Below are positions 18,977 to 29,270 of a DNA stretch of 64,000 nt, in pieces. The notes under the pieces were generated by a model. The model had not been told where the DNA came from. It saw only the letters and a list, made by a program, of their open reading frames with translations, and searched no databases. Origin of the DNA: Pyrinomonadaceae bacterium (GTDB taxonomy: Bacteria > Acidobacteriota > Blastocatellia > Pyrinomonadales > Pyrinomonadaceae); NCBI GenBank assembly GCA_030448055.1, contig JAUJNR010000002.1, positions 827,882-891,881 of the forward strand, read 5' to 3'. Every line of letters begins with the position of its first letter. Position 1 is the first letter of the stretch. A program made the position numbers and the translations under genes.

Positions 18977-21133
18977 TTAGATTTCAGTTCTCAATTCGTC
19001 TTCGCCCGTCACCATTTTGTTTTCGTGAAGAATGTATGCCTCGACGGTTTTCATCAAAGTTTCCGGTCCGAACGGTTTCGTAATATAACCGGTTGTGCCA
19101 ACCATTCGCCCGCGCACTTTGTCGAAAAATCCGTCTTTGCCGGAAATCATAATAACCGGCACGTCTTTGGTGGCAGCGTTGCCGCGAATGAGTTTGCAGA
19201 CCTGATAACCGTCGAGCTGCGGCATCATTATATCGAGCAAAATTAAATCCGGCACGAACTCTTTAATTTTTTCCAGCGCATCTATGCCGTCCGCGGCGCA
19301 GATTACTTCGTGTCCGCTTTTTTCGAGCTTGCCCGAAATCAATTTACGAACCGTCGCGCTGTCATCAACCACCAAAATTTTTCTGCCCTTCGTCATCGAA
19401 CTTTGCGCGGTTTCCTGTTGTTCGATTTCCGCCAAACGGATTTTCAAAGAGTTGACCTGCGAGGCGAGCATCAGGTCGTTCGGATTCATTTGCGCGGCTT
19501 TTTGCAGATACATCGCGCCGAGCCGCAGATTTTTAAGATTGATTTGCCCGATGGCTAAATTTTTCAATTCGCCGACGCTGAACTGGCGAAAATTCTTTTC
19601 GGTTTCCATCTGCTCGACCGCATGGCGCAGCACTTCGCGGTCGGCTTCGCCGTGCGCGAGCAACATTTCTAAATCGGAAAGCGTCAGAATCGTCCGGCAC
19701 GAGCCGCAGACAAAAGCGTTCGACTCGTTTTCGGCGCTGCAAAACGGGCAAGCCGCCATCTCAACCGACGACTTGACAGGATTTTCTGCGGCGAAATTTT
19801 CTTCTGCCACAGATGCGAAAAGTTCTTCTACGGGCGCGGCAAGATTTTCCGCCTCAGGCAAATCGTTTTGTTCAAAAAGGCTCGCTTCGGGTTGTTCAAA
19901 ATCGAGCATATAATCATTATTTAACGCTTCGTCCGGGGCAAGAATCAGTTCGCCGCTCTCCTCAATCGCCGAATCGCTTTCCACCGAAGTTATGTCGTCA
20001 GCGAAACTTTCGTCCGTCTCCGGCTGTGGAGAAATTTGCTCTTGTCCCTGGTGAAGATCGTCATAATCCAGCCGGGCTGTATCAAAAGTCAAAAAACCGT
20101 TTACGATTTCGTTTGTCCCGTCCGTTCGCGCGTTTTCTTCTTCGGCGCAATAAACAGGCGGCGCGAAATCCGGCGGAAACTCCAGTTCCTGCGTCGGCTC
20201 ATTGTCTTCTTCCTCCTCATCAATTTCCTCGAAAACGAATTGGTCTTCGGTTACAATTAAAAGCGCTTCCGTCAGGTCGTCTTCGGGTTTTGCGGCAAAA
20301 AGCTCGACTTGCTCGGCTTTTTTCGCTTCGCTTTTCGCCATCATCGCCCGCAGCGAAGCCAGACCCGCAATCGCCATCTCGTTTTCGACATTGAGCGACA
20401 GAACGCGCTCGAAACAGGTAACTTTTTCGCTGAACGAATCCGCCAGATAAGATTTCAACATCCACGCTTCTTCTAGTTCGGGCGAGTGTTTAAAGACTTC
20501 CTGCAGCATTTCCCGCGCGGCTTCGCGCTCGCCGGAAATTGCCGCCCGGTTTGCCTTTTGCAGAATTGATTCGGCAACTTGATTTCTCGCCGCCCGAAGA
20601 TTTTCTCCGGCAGTTTCATTTTCGGGATTAAGATTTAAAACCCTTTGCAGGTGAGAAATTTTTTCTTCCGCCGAATCAGAAATCGAAGCCAGCCAAAACC
20701 ACGCCGTTTCGCTTTTGGCGTCGTGAACGATTGCCTGCAGAAAACACTGCCGGGCGAAATCCGTTCTGGATTCGTTCGCTGCGTCAACGCCGCGCCGGAC
20801 AAACGTTTCGGCGAGCAGCGATTTCGTCGCCTTCATCCATTCGAGAGCGCGGATGTTGTTCGGATTGACATTTAGAACATTCGTCAAAAAAATGATTAAC
20901 TCTTCTGGATATTCGCTGATGGAAGCCATCCAGAGCCAGGCGTTTTCATTGTCCGGTTCGGCTTCGGCGACCTGAAGAAGCAGTTGCCGGGCTTCGGCGC
21001 GGTTGCCTTCCTGAGCGGCTTTGATGCCCGCCTGAAGCGTCTGCGAGATTTTTGCCGCCGCGCCGTTCCGGTTGACGCCGCCGTCATTGATATAAGGCGG
21101 CGTTGAAGTGTTCGATTCAAATTCGAGTTTCAT
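18977..21133 (-). CDS. TPR repeat protein with zinc ribbon and C-terminal response-regulator receiver domain
   Basis: N-terminal TPR-like helices (AEPDNENAWLWMASISEYPEE), zinc ribbon CPFCSAENESNAFVCGSC, C-terminal receiver KILVVDDSATVRKLISGKLEKSGHEVICAADGIDALEKIKEFVPDLILLDIMMPQLDG ... GYITKPF. Confidence 0.88.
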   Translation of the reverse strand: MKLEFESNTSTPPYINDGGVNRNGAAAKISQTLQAGIKAAQEGNRAEARQLLLQVAEAEPDNENAWLWMASISEYPEELIIFLTNVLNVNPNNIRALEWMKATKSLLAETFVRRGVDAANESRTDFARQCFLQAIVHDAKSETAWFWLASISDSAEEKISHLQRVLNLNPENETAGENLRAARNQVAESILQKANRAAISGEREAAREMLQEVFKHSPELEEAWMLKSYLADSFSEKVTCFERVLSLNVENEMAIAGLASLRAMMAKSEAKKAEQVELFAAKPEDDLTEALLIVTEDQFVFEEIDEEEEDNEPTQELEFPPDFAPPVYCAEEENARTDGTNEIVNGFLTFDTARLDYDDLHQGQEQISPQPETDESFADDITSVESDSAIEESGELILAPDEALNNDYMLDFEQPEASLFEQNDLPEAENLAAPVEELFASVAEENFAAENPVKSSVEMAACPFCSAENESNAFVCGSCRTILTLSDLEMLLAHGEADREVLRHAVEQMETEKNFRQFSVGELKNLAIGQINLKNLRLGAMYLQKAAQMNPNDLMLASQVNSLKIRLAEIEQQETAQSSMTKGRKILVVDDSATVRKLISGKLEKSGHEVICAADGIDALEKIKEFVPDLILLDIMMPQLDGYQVCKLIRGNAATKDVPVIMISGKDGFFDKVRGRMVGTTGYITKPFGPETLMKTVEAYILHENKMVTGEDELRTEI

Positions 21134-21518
21134 AAGTTTACGAGTTGAAAAAATTACAATTTTAAGTTTTGAGAGATTGTCGGGCGCATCGCAGGCTTAA
21201 CGTCCCAAATTAAAATCACTCGGATTGCAAGGCGGATGCCAAGCCGAAAGCTCGTTTCAGTCGTTCCGCGAAGCGGTTTGTTTCGAGTTAAAATGCTGTT
21301 TGACTCTGGGAAAAGAAGGAAGGTGCGAGGCGTGAATTACCGCCGCGGGTGACAAAAATCGGAATTGGTCGTTGACAAAAAATGGTAGGCACGGCGAGCG
21401 AGATGGGATATGATTTAGGCGGGAAATATAGGGAAAAAGTGAGGTTTGAGGTAGTCTTTGAAGACCGGGAGATTGTCGCCGGCACATTCTCAAGCAAAAA
21501 CTACACCGAAGATTTTTA

Positions 21519-22469
21519 ATGATAGAAATGAACTACGACGTAATCATTATCGGCGGCGGCGCGGCGGGACTTTCGGCGGCGCTGTGGTGCGCCGAATTAA
21601 AATTAAAAACGCTGCTTTTAGAGCGCGGCGCGGAACTCGGCGGACAATTGCTGCGCGTTTATAATCCGATAAAAAATCATCTCGGAATCGAAACGGAAAA
21701 CGGGCGCGAACTGCGGGACATTTTCGTCAAGCAGATTGAAAATTACCGGTTCGATGTTCGTCTGCAATCTGAAATCGTTCAGGTTGATTTGGAAAGCAAA
21801 ACGGTGACGCTTTCTAACGGCGGAGTTTTTCGCGCCCGAACGCTGATTGTCGCCAGCGGCGTGCGGCGAAGAAAATTAAATGTCGAAGGTGAAGAAAAGT
21901 TCGCAGGTCGAGGCATCATCGAATCGGGTAAGCGCGACGCAGAGTCGCTAAGAAACAAAAAAGTTTGTGTGATTGGCGGCGGAGACGCAGCTTTTGAAAA
22001 CGCGCTGATTTTAGCGGAGACGGCTTCGGAAGTAATGCTCATTTATCGGGGCGAAAGTTTTCGCGCCCGCGCGGAATTCATCGAACAAGTCAAAAAGAAT
22101 CCGAAGGTGGAAATTTTAACGGAAACAGCCGTCCGAAAATTTATCGGCGACGAGCGTGTCGAGGCGGTCGAACTGGAAAATCTGCAAACCAAACGGATTT
22201 ACAAAAAAGATGTCGAGGCAATTTTGATTAGAATCGGCGTTGAACCAGACACGGATTTTCTAAGCAGGCAATTAGATTTGGACGAGCAGGGTTACATCAA
22301 AATAAATCAGAACTGTCAGACAAGCGTCGAAGGAATTTATGCCGTTGGCGACGCGGCAAATCCGATTGCGCCGACAGTCAGTAGTGCCGTCGGAATGGGC
22401 GCGACCGCCGCTAAAGCAATCTTCGCCAGTCTAAATCCGCAAAAAATTTATAATCTAAGATGTTCTTAA
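21519..22469 (+). CDS. NAD(P)/FAD-dependent oxidoreductase (thioredoxin-reductase-like fold, no CxxC)
   Basis: YDVIIIGGGAAGLSAALWCAELKLKTLLLERGAELGGQL; KVCVIGGGDAAFENALILAE; GIYAVGDAANP. Confidence 0.88.
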   Translation: MIEMNYDVIIIGGGAAGLSAALWCAELKLKTLLLERGAELGGQLLRVYNPIKNHLGIETENGRELRDIFVKQIENYRFDVRLQSEIVQVDLESKTVTLSNGGVFRARTLIVASGVRRRKLNVEGEEKFAGRGIIESGKRDAESLRNKKVCVIGGGDAAFENALILAETASEVMLIYRGESFRARAEFIEQVKKNPKVEILTETAVRKFIGDERVEAVELENLQTKRIYKKDVEAILIRIGVEPDTDFLSRQLDLDEQGYIKINQNCQTSVEGIYAVGDAANPIAPTVSSAVGMGATAAKAIFASLNPQKIYNLRCS

Positions 22470-22516
22470 AGGTCATTTCATATGACAGGAGCAAAGACCG
22501 CAGAGGAATTTTAAAT

Positions 22517-23249
22517 GGGTCATGACTAGCAGAAAATGATTTGCCTGGTAATTTTCAGCAAGATTTCATACAAGTCATTATTGCGATAATTAAATCTAAA
22601 CTCGCACTCTTTCAAGTGCAAGTAGAAAGTGTTCTTTGATACGCCCCGAAACTTAACGAGCCGCACTTTAGCATATCCCCAGAAGCCTTCGATACCGTTG
22701 ATATGGACATCACCTTTGCCATAACTTTCCTGGTGATAAATGCGAAAGTGTTTCTGATAACCGAGGTGAACAATTGAATCGTAGGAACGGAAGCCATCAG
22801 TATAAACAGTTGAATCAAAGCTTACTTTGCCTTTGATAATTCGCTGTAAAGTCTTGGCTTGGACGTTTTTGACAATCTCGGTATAGACACGCCCGTTACG
22901 TTTGTAGATACCAAAAACGATGTGTTTGTTTTCCGCTCCGCGACCACGCTTGCCTTTTCGATGGCGCGAGCCGAAGTAAGATTCATCAAGTTCGACCGCG
23001 CCGGAAAAAGGCGATTCAAGTTCGCAGAAATTGGCAATCAAAGAACGAACCAATGTCAGATAGCGATTGACCGTATTGCGATTCAGATTGGTTAATTCTG
23101 CCGTCTGAGAAGCGGTCAAATCAAGGGCAAAAAGCCGCAAGATTTGACGGAATTTAGCGCGTGAAATTCGAGCGCGTATGTAAAGTTTATAACTGTCTGT
23201 CATTACTAGCTTTAAGTATTGTAATTTACTTTTCTGCTAGTCATGACCC
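22517..23249 (-). mobile_element. IS1595-type insertion sequence, copy 1
   Basis: 20 bp perfect TIR gggtcatgactagcagaaaa; 8 bp TSD ttttaaat at 22509-22516 and 23250-23257; single transposase ORF. Confidence 0.95.
22526..23203 (-). CDS. IS1595 family transposase
   Basis: 225 aa; ELDESYFGSRHRKGKRGRGAENKHIVFGI, DGFRSYDSI, HINGIEGFWGYAKVRL; identical to the copy at 33229. Confidence 0.93.
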   Translation of the reverse strand: MTDSYKLYIRARISRAKFRQILRLFALDLTASQTAELTNLNRNTVNRYLTLVRSLIANFCELESPFSGAVELDESYFGSRHRKGKRGRGAENKHIVFGIYKRNGRVYTEIVKNVQAKTLQRIIKGKVSFDSTVYTDGFRSYDSIVHLGYQKHFRIYHQESYGKGDVHINGIEGFWGYAKVRLVKFRGVSKNTFYLHLKECEFRFNYRNNDLYEILLKITRQIIFC

Positions 23250-23598
23250 TTTTAAATAATCGAGTTACAGGGATTTCATAGATTAAGATAATAATAAATC
23301 CATGTAGATTAGTGTAATCTGACTGTTAATTTCTTTGTCTTTTTTGCTCTCCTTGCGAGAAATTTTCCAAAAATGAAAAAGTAATCTAATCAAAAGAGAT
23401 TTCAACCAAAAAAATGAATTTATCCAAAGTTTTTAATCTTTTTTTTGATTAAACCGAAACAATCTTGACGTATGTCTTAGTATTTATCAGGCTTTTTGTT
23501 TTCATTGGGGCAGCGGAACGTAAAATGCCTTATGGAGAACTACCTATCCATTTTGTCAAGCGGTTTTTTACATAATTTTCAATCTAAAAGGAGATGAT

Positions 23599-26500
23599 AT
23601 GAACTTTTTCAAACCAAAAAAGTCGGCTTTACAATTCTTATACACGTTGTTTGTTTGCGCTTTAATAACGGGATTTGTTAATGCACAATCAGGAACCTCT
23701 ACAATAACCGGCACAGTCCTTGACCAGCAAGGAGCCGCTGTACCGGGAGCGACAGTCAGGATTACAAATCCTGCAACCAATTTTACCCGGACGGTAACGA
23801 CAAGTGATGAGGGTTCTTACAGTTTTCCATCAATTCCGCCGGCAACATACCGGCTTGAGGTCGAAGCGGGTAACTTTAAAAAAGCAGTTAACACAAACGT
23901 TCAGGCATTAGTTGACAACTCTGTTGAGACTAACATCTCGCTTGAGCCTGGAGATGTTTCAGCGGTTGTTGATGTGACGGCAGGCACAATCGAAGCAGTC
24001 GTTAATAACCAGGATGCAAGTCTAGGCAATAACTTTGTGCCAAGGCAAATAACTGAACTTCCTTCAAACTTAAGAAGAGTTACGGATTTGTTAACCTTAC
24101 AGCCCGGCGTGACCAGAGAAGGATACGTAGCCGGGGGCAGAAGCGACCAAGCCAACATTACTTTGGACGGAGTTGACGTTAACGATCAACAGACAGGCGG
24201 ACGAACGGATCAATTCCAGACTACTCAGAACACTGTTTTGAGACTTACAACCGAAGCGGTTGAGGAGTTTCGCATTACGACAACTAATCCGAATGCGAAT
24301 CAAGGACGCTCTTCGGGAGCGCAGATTTCGCTGATTACTAAAAGCGGAACCAATAATTTTCGCGGTTCGGCATTTTATTTCTATCGCCCGACTGCTTTTT
24401 CCGCCAATGATTTCTTTAACAATTTAGCCGGAATTGAGCGTCCGAGTATAGCCCGAAAAGTTTTCGGCGGCGCAGTTGGCGGTCCAATCGTAAAAGATAA
24501 ATTCTTTTTCTTTTATTCGTATGAGGGACAAAGAGAGAAACTAGAAGAATCCGTTGTGCGGCTTGTTCCTTTGGCACATGTCGGGCAAGGACAATTAAGG
24601 TTTTTTGGCGCCGCCCCTGGAGATCCCGCTGGAACGAACCGTCTAATTTCATTAAATACTGCTCAGCTTAACACTATTTTCCCGCAAGCAGGTATCAATC
24701 CGGCAGCAGTCGCCGTACTTGCGGATGCGGCGCGCCGTTATCCGGCGAATGACACCAGTCTCGGCGACGGGGTTAATACTGGCGGATTCCGCTTTAATGC
24801 TCCGACAACTGATGATGAAAACACTCATATCGTTCGCTTTGACTACAACATAAACAACAGTCAATCTCTTTTCTTCCGAGGCAACTACCAGGCTGATCTT
24901 GAACGACAAACTTCCTATTTTCCCGATACGCCGACCCCGACGTTGTGGGAACATCCTTACGGATTTGTCGCTGGTCATAATTGGACCATCAGCAACAGTA
25001 TGATCAATAATTTCCGTTACGGTTTCACCCGCCAGGCTTTTACGCAAGGCGGCGATACAAACGGCAATGAAATTAGTTTCCGTTTTGTTTTTCAACCGTC
25101 GTTCTTTCAAAATACACTGAGCCGAATAACTCCGACTCATAATATTACCGACGACTTTACCTGGATAAAGGGAAATCACACGATTCAAATGGGTGGAAAC
25201 GTGCGGATTATCCGCAACAAGCGCCAGGATTACTCTAACGCATTTGACAATGCTGTTACTAACCCTTCGTTTTACGCTTCATCAGGCGCGGTTATTAATC
25301 AAGCATTCACAGGTGCCGGATATAGAATCGGCGCGGGACAAAGTTCGATTGTCCAATCGACGGCGACAGCTTTAATCGGTCGTTTTTCGCAATACAGCGG
25401 AAACTTTACTTTTGATATTGATGGTAATGTGCTTCCTGCGGGAACCCCGACCGATAGAAATTTCGCCACCGAAGAATATGATGTTTACGGGCAAGATATC
25501 TGGAAACCATACCGCAACCTGACTTTAACTCTCGGTTTGCGATACGGACTCAGCCGTCCGGTCTATGAAAAGAACGGTTATCAAGTAGTTCCCGATCAGA
25601 GATTAGGCGATGTCTTTGACCGACGCGTAGCCAGTGCGGCGACAGGCGTTCCGAATAATGAGCTTATCAATTTCACATACGGCGGACCTTTTCACGACAA
25701 ACCGGGTTTTTACAGTATGGATTGGAACAATCTTCAGCCGAGCGTAGCGGTTGCCTGGTCGCCTAACTTTAAAGATGGATTTTTGAAAACTCTCTTTGGC
25801 GAGGAAGGTAGATCAACTATTCGCGGCGGATTCAGGATTGTGAACGATTATTTCGGGCAGCAGCTGGCTGTCTCCTTTAGTAATTTATCATCCATCGGCT
25901 TTACGACTTCAAATACCATCGCGGCTAATACATATAATGTAACAACTAACCTGGCACCGCGTTTTACCGGCTTTGGACAGAATGTTCGCAGCCTGCCGGG
26001 TATTCCCGCGCCGACGCAGCGGTTTTCGACTCCGGCGGATGAAGCGCAGCGCATCGAAACTTCGCTGGATGCGACGATTAAATCACCGACGCATTACATG
26101 TGGAATGTTTCATACGGTCGCCAGCTTCCGAAAGGAATGTATTTTGAAGCCTCGTATGTCGGGCGTGCCGCGCGCAATCTTTTTGCGACACGTGACGTTA
26201 TGGCTCTCAATAATCTGGTTGATCCTCAATCGGGTATGGACTGGTACACCGCCGCGGGCATTTTGCACGATTTGCGAGCGGCGAATACTCCTATCAATCA
26301 GGTTCCGGTAATTCCTTATTTCCAAAATCTATTTCCCAATTACACTACTACAGTTGGGGGAGTTGCCTTAAACTCCACGCAACGTATCTATCGTTTAGTG
26401 GCAAGGGAAGATCTGCCCGGTCCTGTGGGCGGTGGATTTAACATTCTCGACTGGACATTCGTTCAGTTGTTAATTGACGATCGCGGTATTCACCGAAATG

Positions 26501-27342
26501 CGTTCTTCCACCCGCAATATGCCGCATTTTCTGCTTACGGCACAGTTGCCAAATCAAACTACAACGGTGCGATATTTTCTTTGCGGCAAAGATTGGGAGA
26601 AACATTGTCGTATGATATTAACTACACGTATTCAGCATCGAAGGATAATGCTTCCGGTTTGCAGACGGGCGGTTCTTACGGCTCGCAGTTTATTTTGAAT
26701 CCGCTTCGACCCGAAGATAACTATGCATATTCCGATTTTGATGCTAGGCACGTTGTTAATGCGAACTTTATCTTCCAGGTTCCGGTTGGCAGAAATCGCG
26801 CCTTTTTTAGCGGTATGAATAAAGTTGCCGATGCTCTTTTCGGTGGTTGGCAGCTTTCAGGCGTCTATCGGTTTAATACCGGGCTGCCTATCTCATCGCC
26901 TTTTGATGCGGAACAGTGGGCAACTAACTGGAATGCTCAGTCAAATGGAACGCAAATTGCGCCGATTGACGTGGGCGCGGTTCGATCCACCCAAAATTTA
27001 TTTGCGGATCCGCAGGCGGCTTTTAATGCTTTCCGTAATGCACGTCCTGGCGAAACTGGTCAACGTAACAATTTTCGTCTGCCGGGCTATCAAACATTAG
27101 ATTTGGGGCTTTCCAAGTCTTTCCAAATGCCTTGGAGTGAAAACCATAAACTTCAGGTACGCTGGGAAGTATTCAATGTTCAAAACTTTCAATACTTGAA
27201 TGCTGATAATGCAACCCGTTCATCCTATGGTTTGCCAATAGACCCTGAACTTGGTACAGCATCTCCCGACTTTGGTAAAATTTTTACCAGTATTCAAGGT
27301 TCACCGCGTTCAATGCAATTCGGTTTACGTTACTCGTTCTAA
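23599..27342 (+). CDS. Oar-like TonB-dependent receptor with carboxypeptidase regulatory-like N-terminal domain
   Basis: 1247 aa; GTVLDQQGAAVPGATVRITNPATNFTRTVTTSDEGSYSFPSIPPATYRLEVEAGNFKK; plug and beta-barrel with C-terminal F. Confidence 0.9.
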   Translation: MNFFKPKKSALQFLYTLFVCALITGFVNAQSGTSTITGTVLDQQGAAVPGATVRITNPATNFTRTVTTSDEGSYSFPSIPPATYRLEVEAGNFKKAVNTNVQALVDNSVETNISLEPGDVSAVVDVTAGTIEAVVNNQDASLGNNFVPRQITELPSNLRRVTDLLTLQPGVTREGYVAGGRSDQANITLDGVDVNDQQTGGRTDQFQTTQNTVLRLTTEAVEEFRITTTNPNANQGRSSGAQISLITKSGTNNFRGSAFYFYRPTAFSANDFFNNLAGIERPSIARKVFGGAVGGPIVKDKFFFFYSYEGQREKLEESVVRLVPLAHVGQGQLRFFGAAPGDPAGTNRLISLNTAQLNTIFPQAGINPAAVAVLADAARRYPANDTSLGDGVNTGGFRFNAPTTDDENTHIVRFDYNINNSQSLFFRGNYQADLERQTSYFPDTPTPTLWEHPYGFVAGHNWTISNSMINNFRYGFTRQAFTQGGDTNGNEISFRFVFQPSFFQNTLSRITPTHNITDDFTWIKGNHTIQMGGNVRIIRNKRQDYSNAFDNAVTNPSFYASSGAVINQAFTGAGYRIGAGQSSIVQSTATALIGRFSQYSGNFTFDIDGNVLPAGTPTDRNFATEEYDVYGQDIWKPYRNLTLTLGLRYGLSRPVYEKNGYQVVPDQRLGDVFDRRVASAATGVPNNELINFTYGGPFHDKPGFYSMDWNNLQPSVAVAWSPNFKDGFLKTLFGEEGRSTIRGGFRIVNDYFGQQLAVSFSNLSSIGFTTSNTIAANTYNVTTNLAPRFTGFGQNVRSLPGIPAPTQRFSTPADEAQRIETSLDATIKSPTHYMWNVSYGRQLPKGMYFEASYVGRAARNLFATRDVMALNNLVDPQSGMDWYTAAGILHDLRAANTPINQVPVIPYFQNLFPNYTTTVGGVALNSTQRIYRLVAREDLPGPVGGGFNILDWTFVQLLIDDRGIHRNAFFHPQYAAFSAYGTVAKSNYNGAIFSLRQRLGETLSYDINYTYSASKDNASGLQTGGSYGSQFILNPLRPEDNYAYSDFDARHVVNANFIFQVPVGRNRAFFSGMNKVADALFGGWQLSGVYRFNTGLPISSPFDAEQWATNWNAQSNGTQIAPIDVGAVRSTQNLFADPQAAFNAFRNARPGETGQRNNFRLPGYQTLDLGLSKSFQMPWSENHKLQVRWEVFNVQNFQYLNADNATRSSYGLPIDPELGTASPDFGKIFTSIQGSPRSMQFGLRYSF

Positions 27343-27368
27343 ACTATTGTTTAGAGGGGAATTACTAT

Positions 27369-27398
27369 GGCTAGAGTTATTTTGCTCTAGCCTTTTTT
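27369..27398 (+). terminator. Intrinsic terminator
   Basis: ggctagag-ttattttg-ctctagcc followed by tttttt. Confidence 0.85.
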
Positions 27399-27409
27399 AT
27401 TGATGAAAT

Positions 27410-28066
27410 TCAGCGGGCAGCGAAGGCGTCGTTGCCGGTAATTTGATGTAAATGGCGCGTGTCGTTGAAAGCGTGAACGCGGATGTTGCTGCGGCTGCGG
27501 ATTTCAAAACGATTGATGCCGCAGTTAGATGTGACAAGCCACGGCGTTGTTCTAGTCTGGCGGTTAATCGCGCCGAGAAGGTAAAGAGTGAGAAAACAAA
27601 TCGCTCCGGTGTGCGAGAAAATCACGACGTTTTCGCCCTGATGAACGCGGAGAACTTCGTGAAGTTCACGAGTCGCGCGTTTCAAAAGTTGGCGGTAACT
27701 TTCGCCTTCGGTGATTACGTGATGAATGTTGCGGTTAACGAGAGCGTAGTAATCCTTAGGGTGCGCCGCCTTCGATTCGTCAAACGTCAAACCTTCGAGA
27801 ACGCCGACTTTTCTTTCACGAAAAGCGGGCGTGGCGATAATCGGCAAATCCGTAATTTTGGCGAGCGGCTCGGCGGTTTGCACGGCGCGAAGCAGATCGC
27901 TCGAATAAATGGCGTGAATTTTTTCTTTTGCTAAAGCGCGGGCGGTCATCTCGGCTTGCCGCTGTCCTAGCGCCGAGAGCGGCGTGGGCGAATGCCCGCC
28001 GAAACGCCCTTCGGCATTGCCGTCGGATTGTCCGTGTCTGACTAAAAAGAGTCGCGTAACAGGCAT
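27410..28066 (-). CDS. Histidine phosphatase family (phosphoglycerate mutase-like) protein
   Basis: MPVTRLFLVRHGQSDGNAEGRFGGHSPTPLSALGQRQAE; start set at the internal Met because the N-terminal extension is encoded by a repeat. Confidence 0.9.
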   Translation of the reverse strand: MPVTRLFLVRHGQSDGNAEGRFGGHSPTPLSALGQRQAEMTARALAKEKIHAIYSSDLLRAVQTAEPLAKITDLPIIATPAFRERKVGVLEGLTFDESKAAHPKDYYALVNRNIHHVITEGESYRQLLKRATRELHEVLRVHQGENVVIFSHTGAICFLTLYLLGAINRQTRTTPWLVTSNCGINRFEIRSRSNIRVHAFNDTRHLHQITGNDAFAAR

Positions 28067-28073
28067 CTTCGAA

Positions 28074-28177
28074 AGTAAAAAGGCAAAAGTAAAAAGTAAA
28101 AAGTAAAAGAACTCGTATTCGGCACTAAGCATAAAATTCTTCACTTTTGCCTTTTTACTTTTTACTTTTGCCTTTTA
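28074..28177. repeat. Word-type inverted repeat (word ~ aaaagtaaaaagg)
   Basis: gtaaaaaggcaaaagtaaaaagtaaaaagtaaaag ... cttttgcctttttactttttacttttgccttt. Confidence 0.85.
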
Positions 28178-29254
28178 CGCAGTAACGGTTTCGGCTTTTA
28201 ATTTTTCGGTTTGGTAATGAGTCACGAGCGCTTCGATAAAATCGTCTAACGCGCCTTCCATCACTAAATCGAGCTGGTGAACCGTCATCCCGATGCGGTG
28301 GTCGGTAACGCGATTCTCTTTGAAATTATACGTGCGGATTTTCTCGCTTCGGTCGCCGCTGCCGACTTGCGATTTTCTCTCGCTTGCCTGCGCGTCGTGT
28401 TGTTTTTGCTCTTCCATTTCCTGGACTCGCGCCCGCAAAATTCGCATCGCTTTTTCGCGGTTTTTGATTTGCGATTTTTCGTCCTGCATTGAGATAACCA
28501 CGCCGGTCGGCAGATGCGTCAGGCGCACGGCGGAATACGTCGTGTTGACCGATTGACCGCCCGGACCGGACGAGCAGAAATAATCAATCCGTAAATCCTT
28601 CTGGTCAATTTTAACGTCAACTTCTTCGGCTTCGGGCAGCACGGCGACGGTAATCGCCGACGTATGTATGCGTCCGGCGGTTTCGGTTTGCGGCACGCGC
28701 TGAACGCGGTGAACGCCCGATTCATAACGCATTTTTGAATAAACCTTGTCGCCTTCAATCATTGCAAACGCTTCTTTGAGACCGCCGACGCCCGTATCAG
28801 CCACGTCCATAATCTCCATTTTCCAGCCCTGCCGCTCGGCGTAACGCGCATACATTCGCAGGACTTCCGCTGCGAAAAGCGTCGCCTCGTCACCGCCGGT
28901 TCCGGCACGGATTTCAAGAATGACGTTTTTCTCGTCGTTCGGGTCTTTCGGCAGCAGGAGGAACTTCAAATCTTCTTCGACTTTCGTGAGATTCGTTTCA
29001 AGTTCCGTGATTTCCATTTGCGCCATTTCGCGCATTTCTTCGTCGTCGCCCGCCGCATCGAGCAACTCTTTTGCGCCCGCGAGTTCTTCGTTCATCCGTT
29101 TGACGTCGCGGTATTTCACGACGATTTCTTCCAAAGAACGATGCTGCTTCATCGTTTTGGCGTAGGTTGACATATCCGACATAATTTCCGGCGAGGAAAT
29201 CAAAGCGGTCAGTTCGTCGTAATTCTTTTCTATTTCATCTAGTCTGTCCAACAT
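28175..29254 (-). CDS. prfA: Peptide chain release factor 1
   Basis: [30 protein letters not shown] motif [24 protein letters not shown]. Confidence 0.97.
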   Translation of the reverse strand: MLDRLDEIEKNYDELTALISSPEIMSDMSTYAKTMKQHRSLEEIVVKYRDVKRMNEELAGAKELLDAAGDDEEMREMAQMEITELETNLTKVEEDLKFLLLPKDPNDEKNVILEIRAGTGGDEATLFAAEVLRMYARYAERQGWKMEIMDVADTGVGGLKEAFAMIEGDKVYSKMRYESGVHRVQRVPQTETAGRIHTSAITVAVLPEAEEVDVKIDQKDLRIDYFCSSGPGGQSVNTTYSAVRLTHLPTGVVISMQDEKSQIKNREKAMRILRARVQEMEEQKQHDAQASERKSQVGSGDRSEKIRTYNFKENRVTDHRIGMTVHQLDLVMEGALDDFIEALVTHYQTEKLKAETVTA

Positions 29255-29270
29255 AAAATTACCCTAAAAA

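Noticed and set aside
21290-21514. Possible decayed gene upstream of the flavoprotein (frame reading GYDLGGKYREKVRFEVVFEDREIVAGTFSSKNYTEDF)
   Set aside because: Short, with upstream stops and no recognised family; too weak to call without a similarity search.
28067-28144. N-terminal extension of the phosphatase ([26 protein letters not shown])
   Set aside because: Encoded by the word repeat at 28074-28177; the conserved protein starts at MPVTRLFLVRHGQ.
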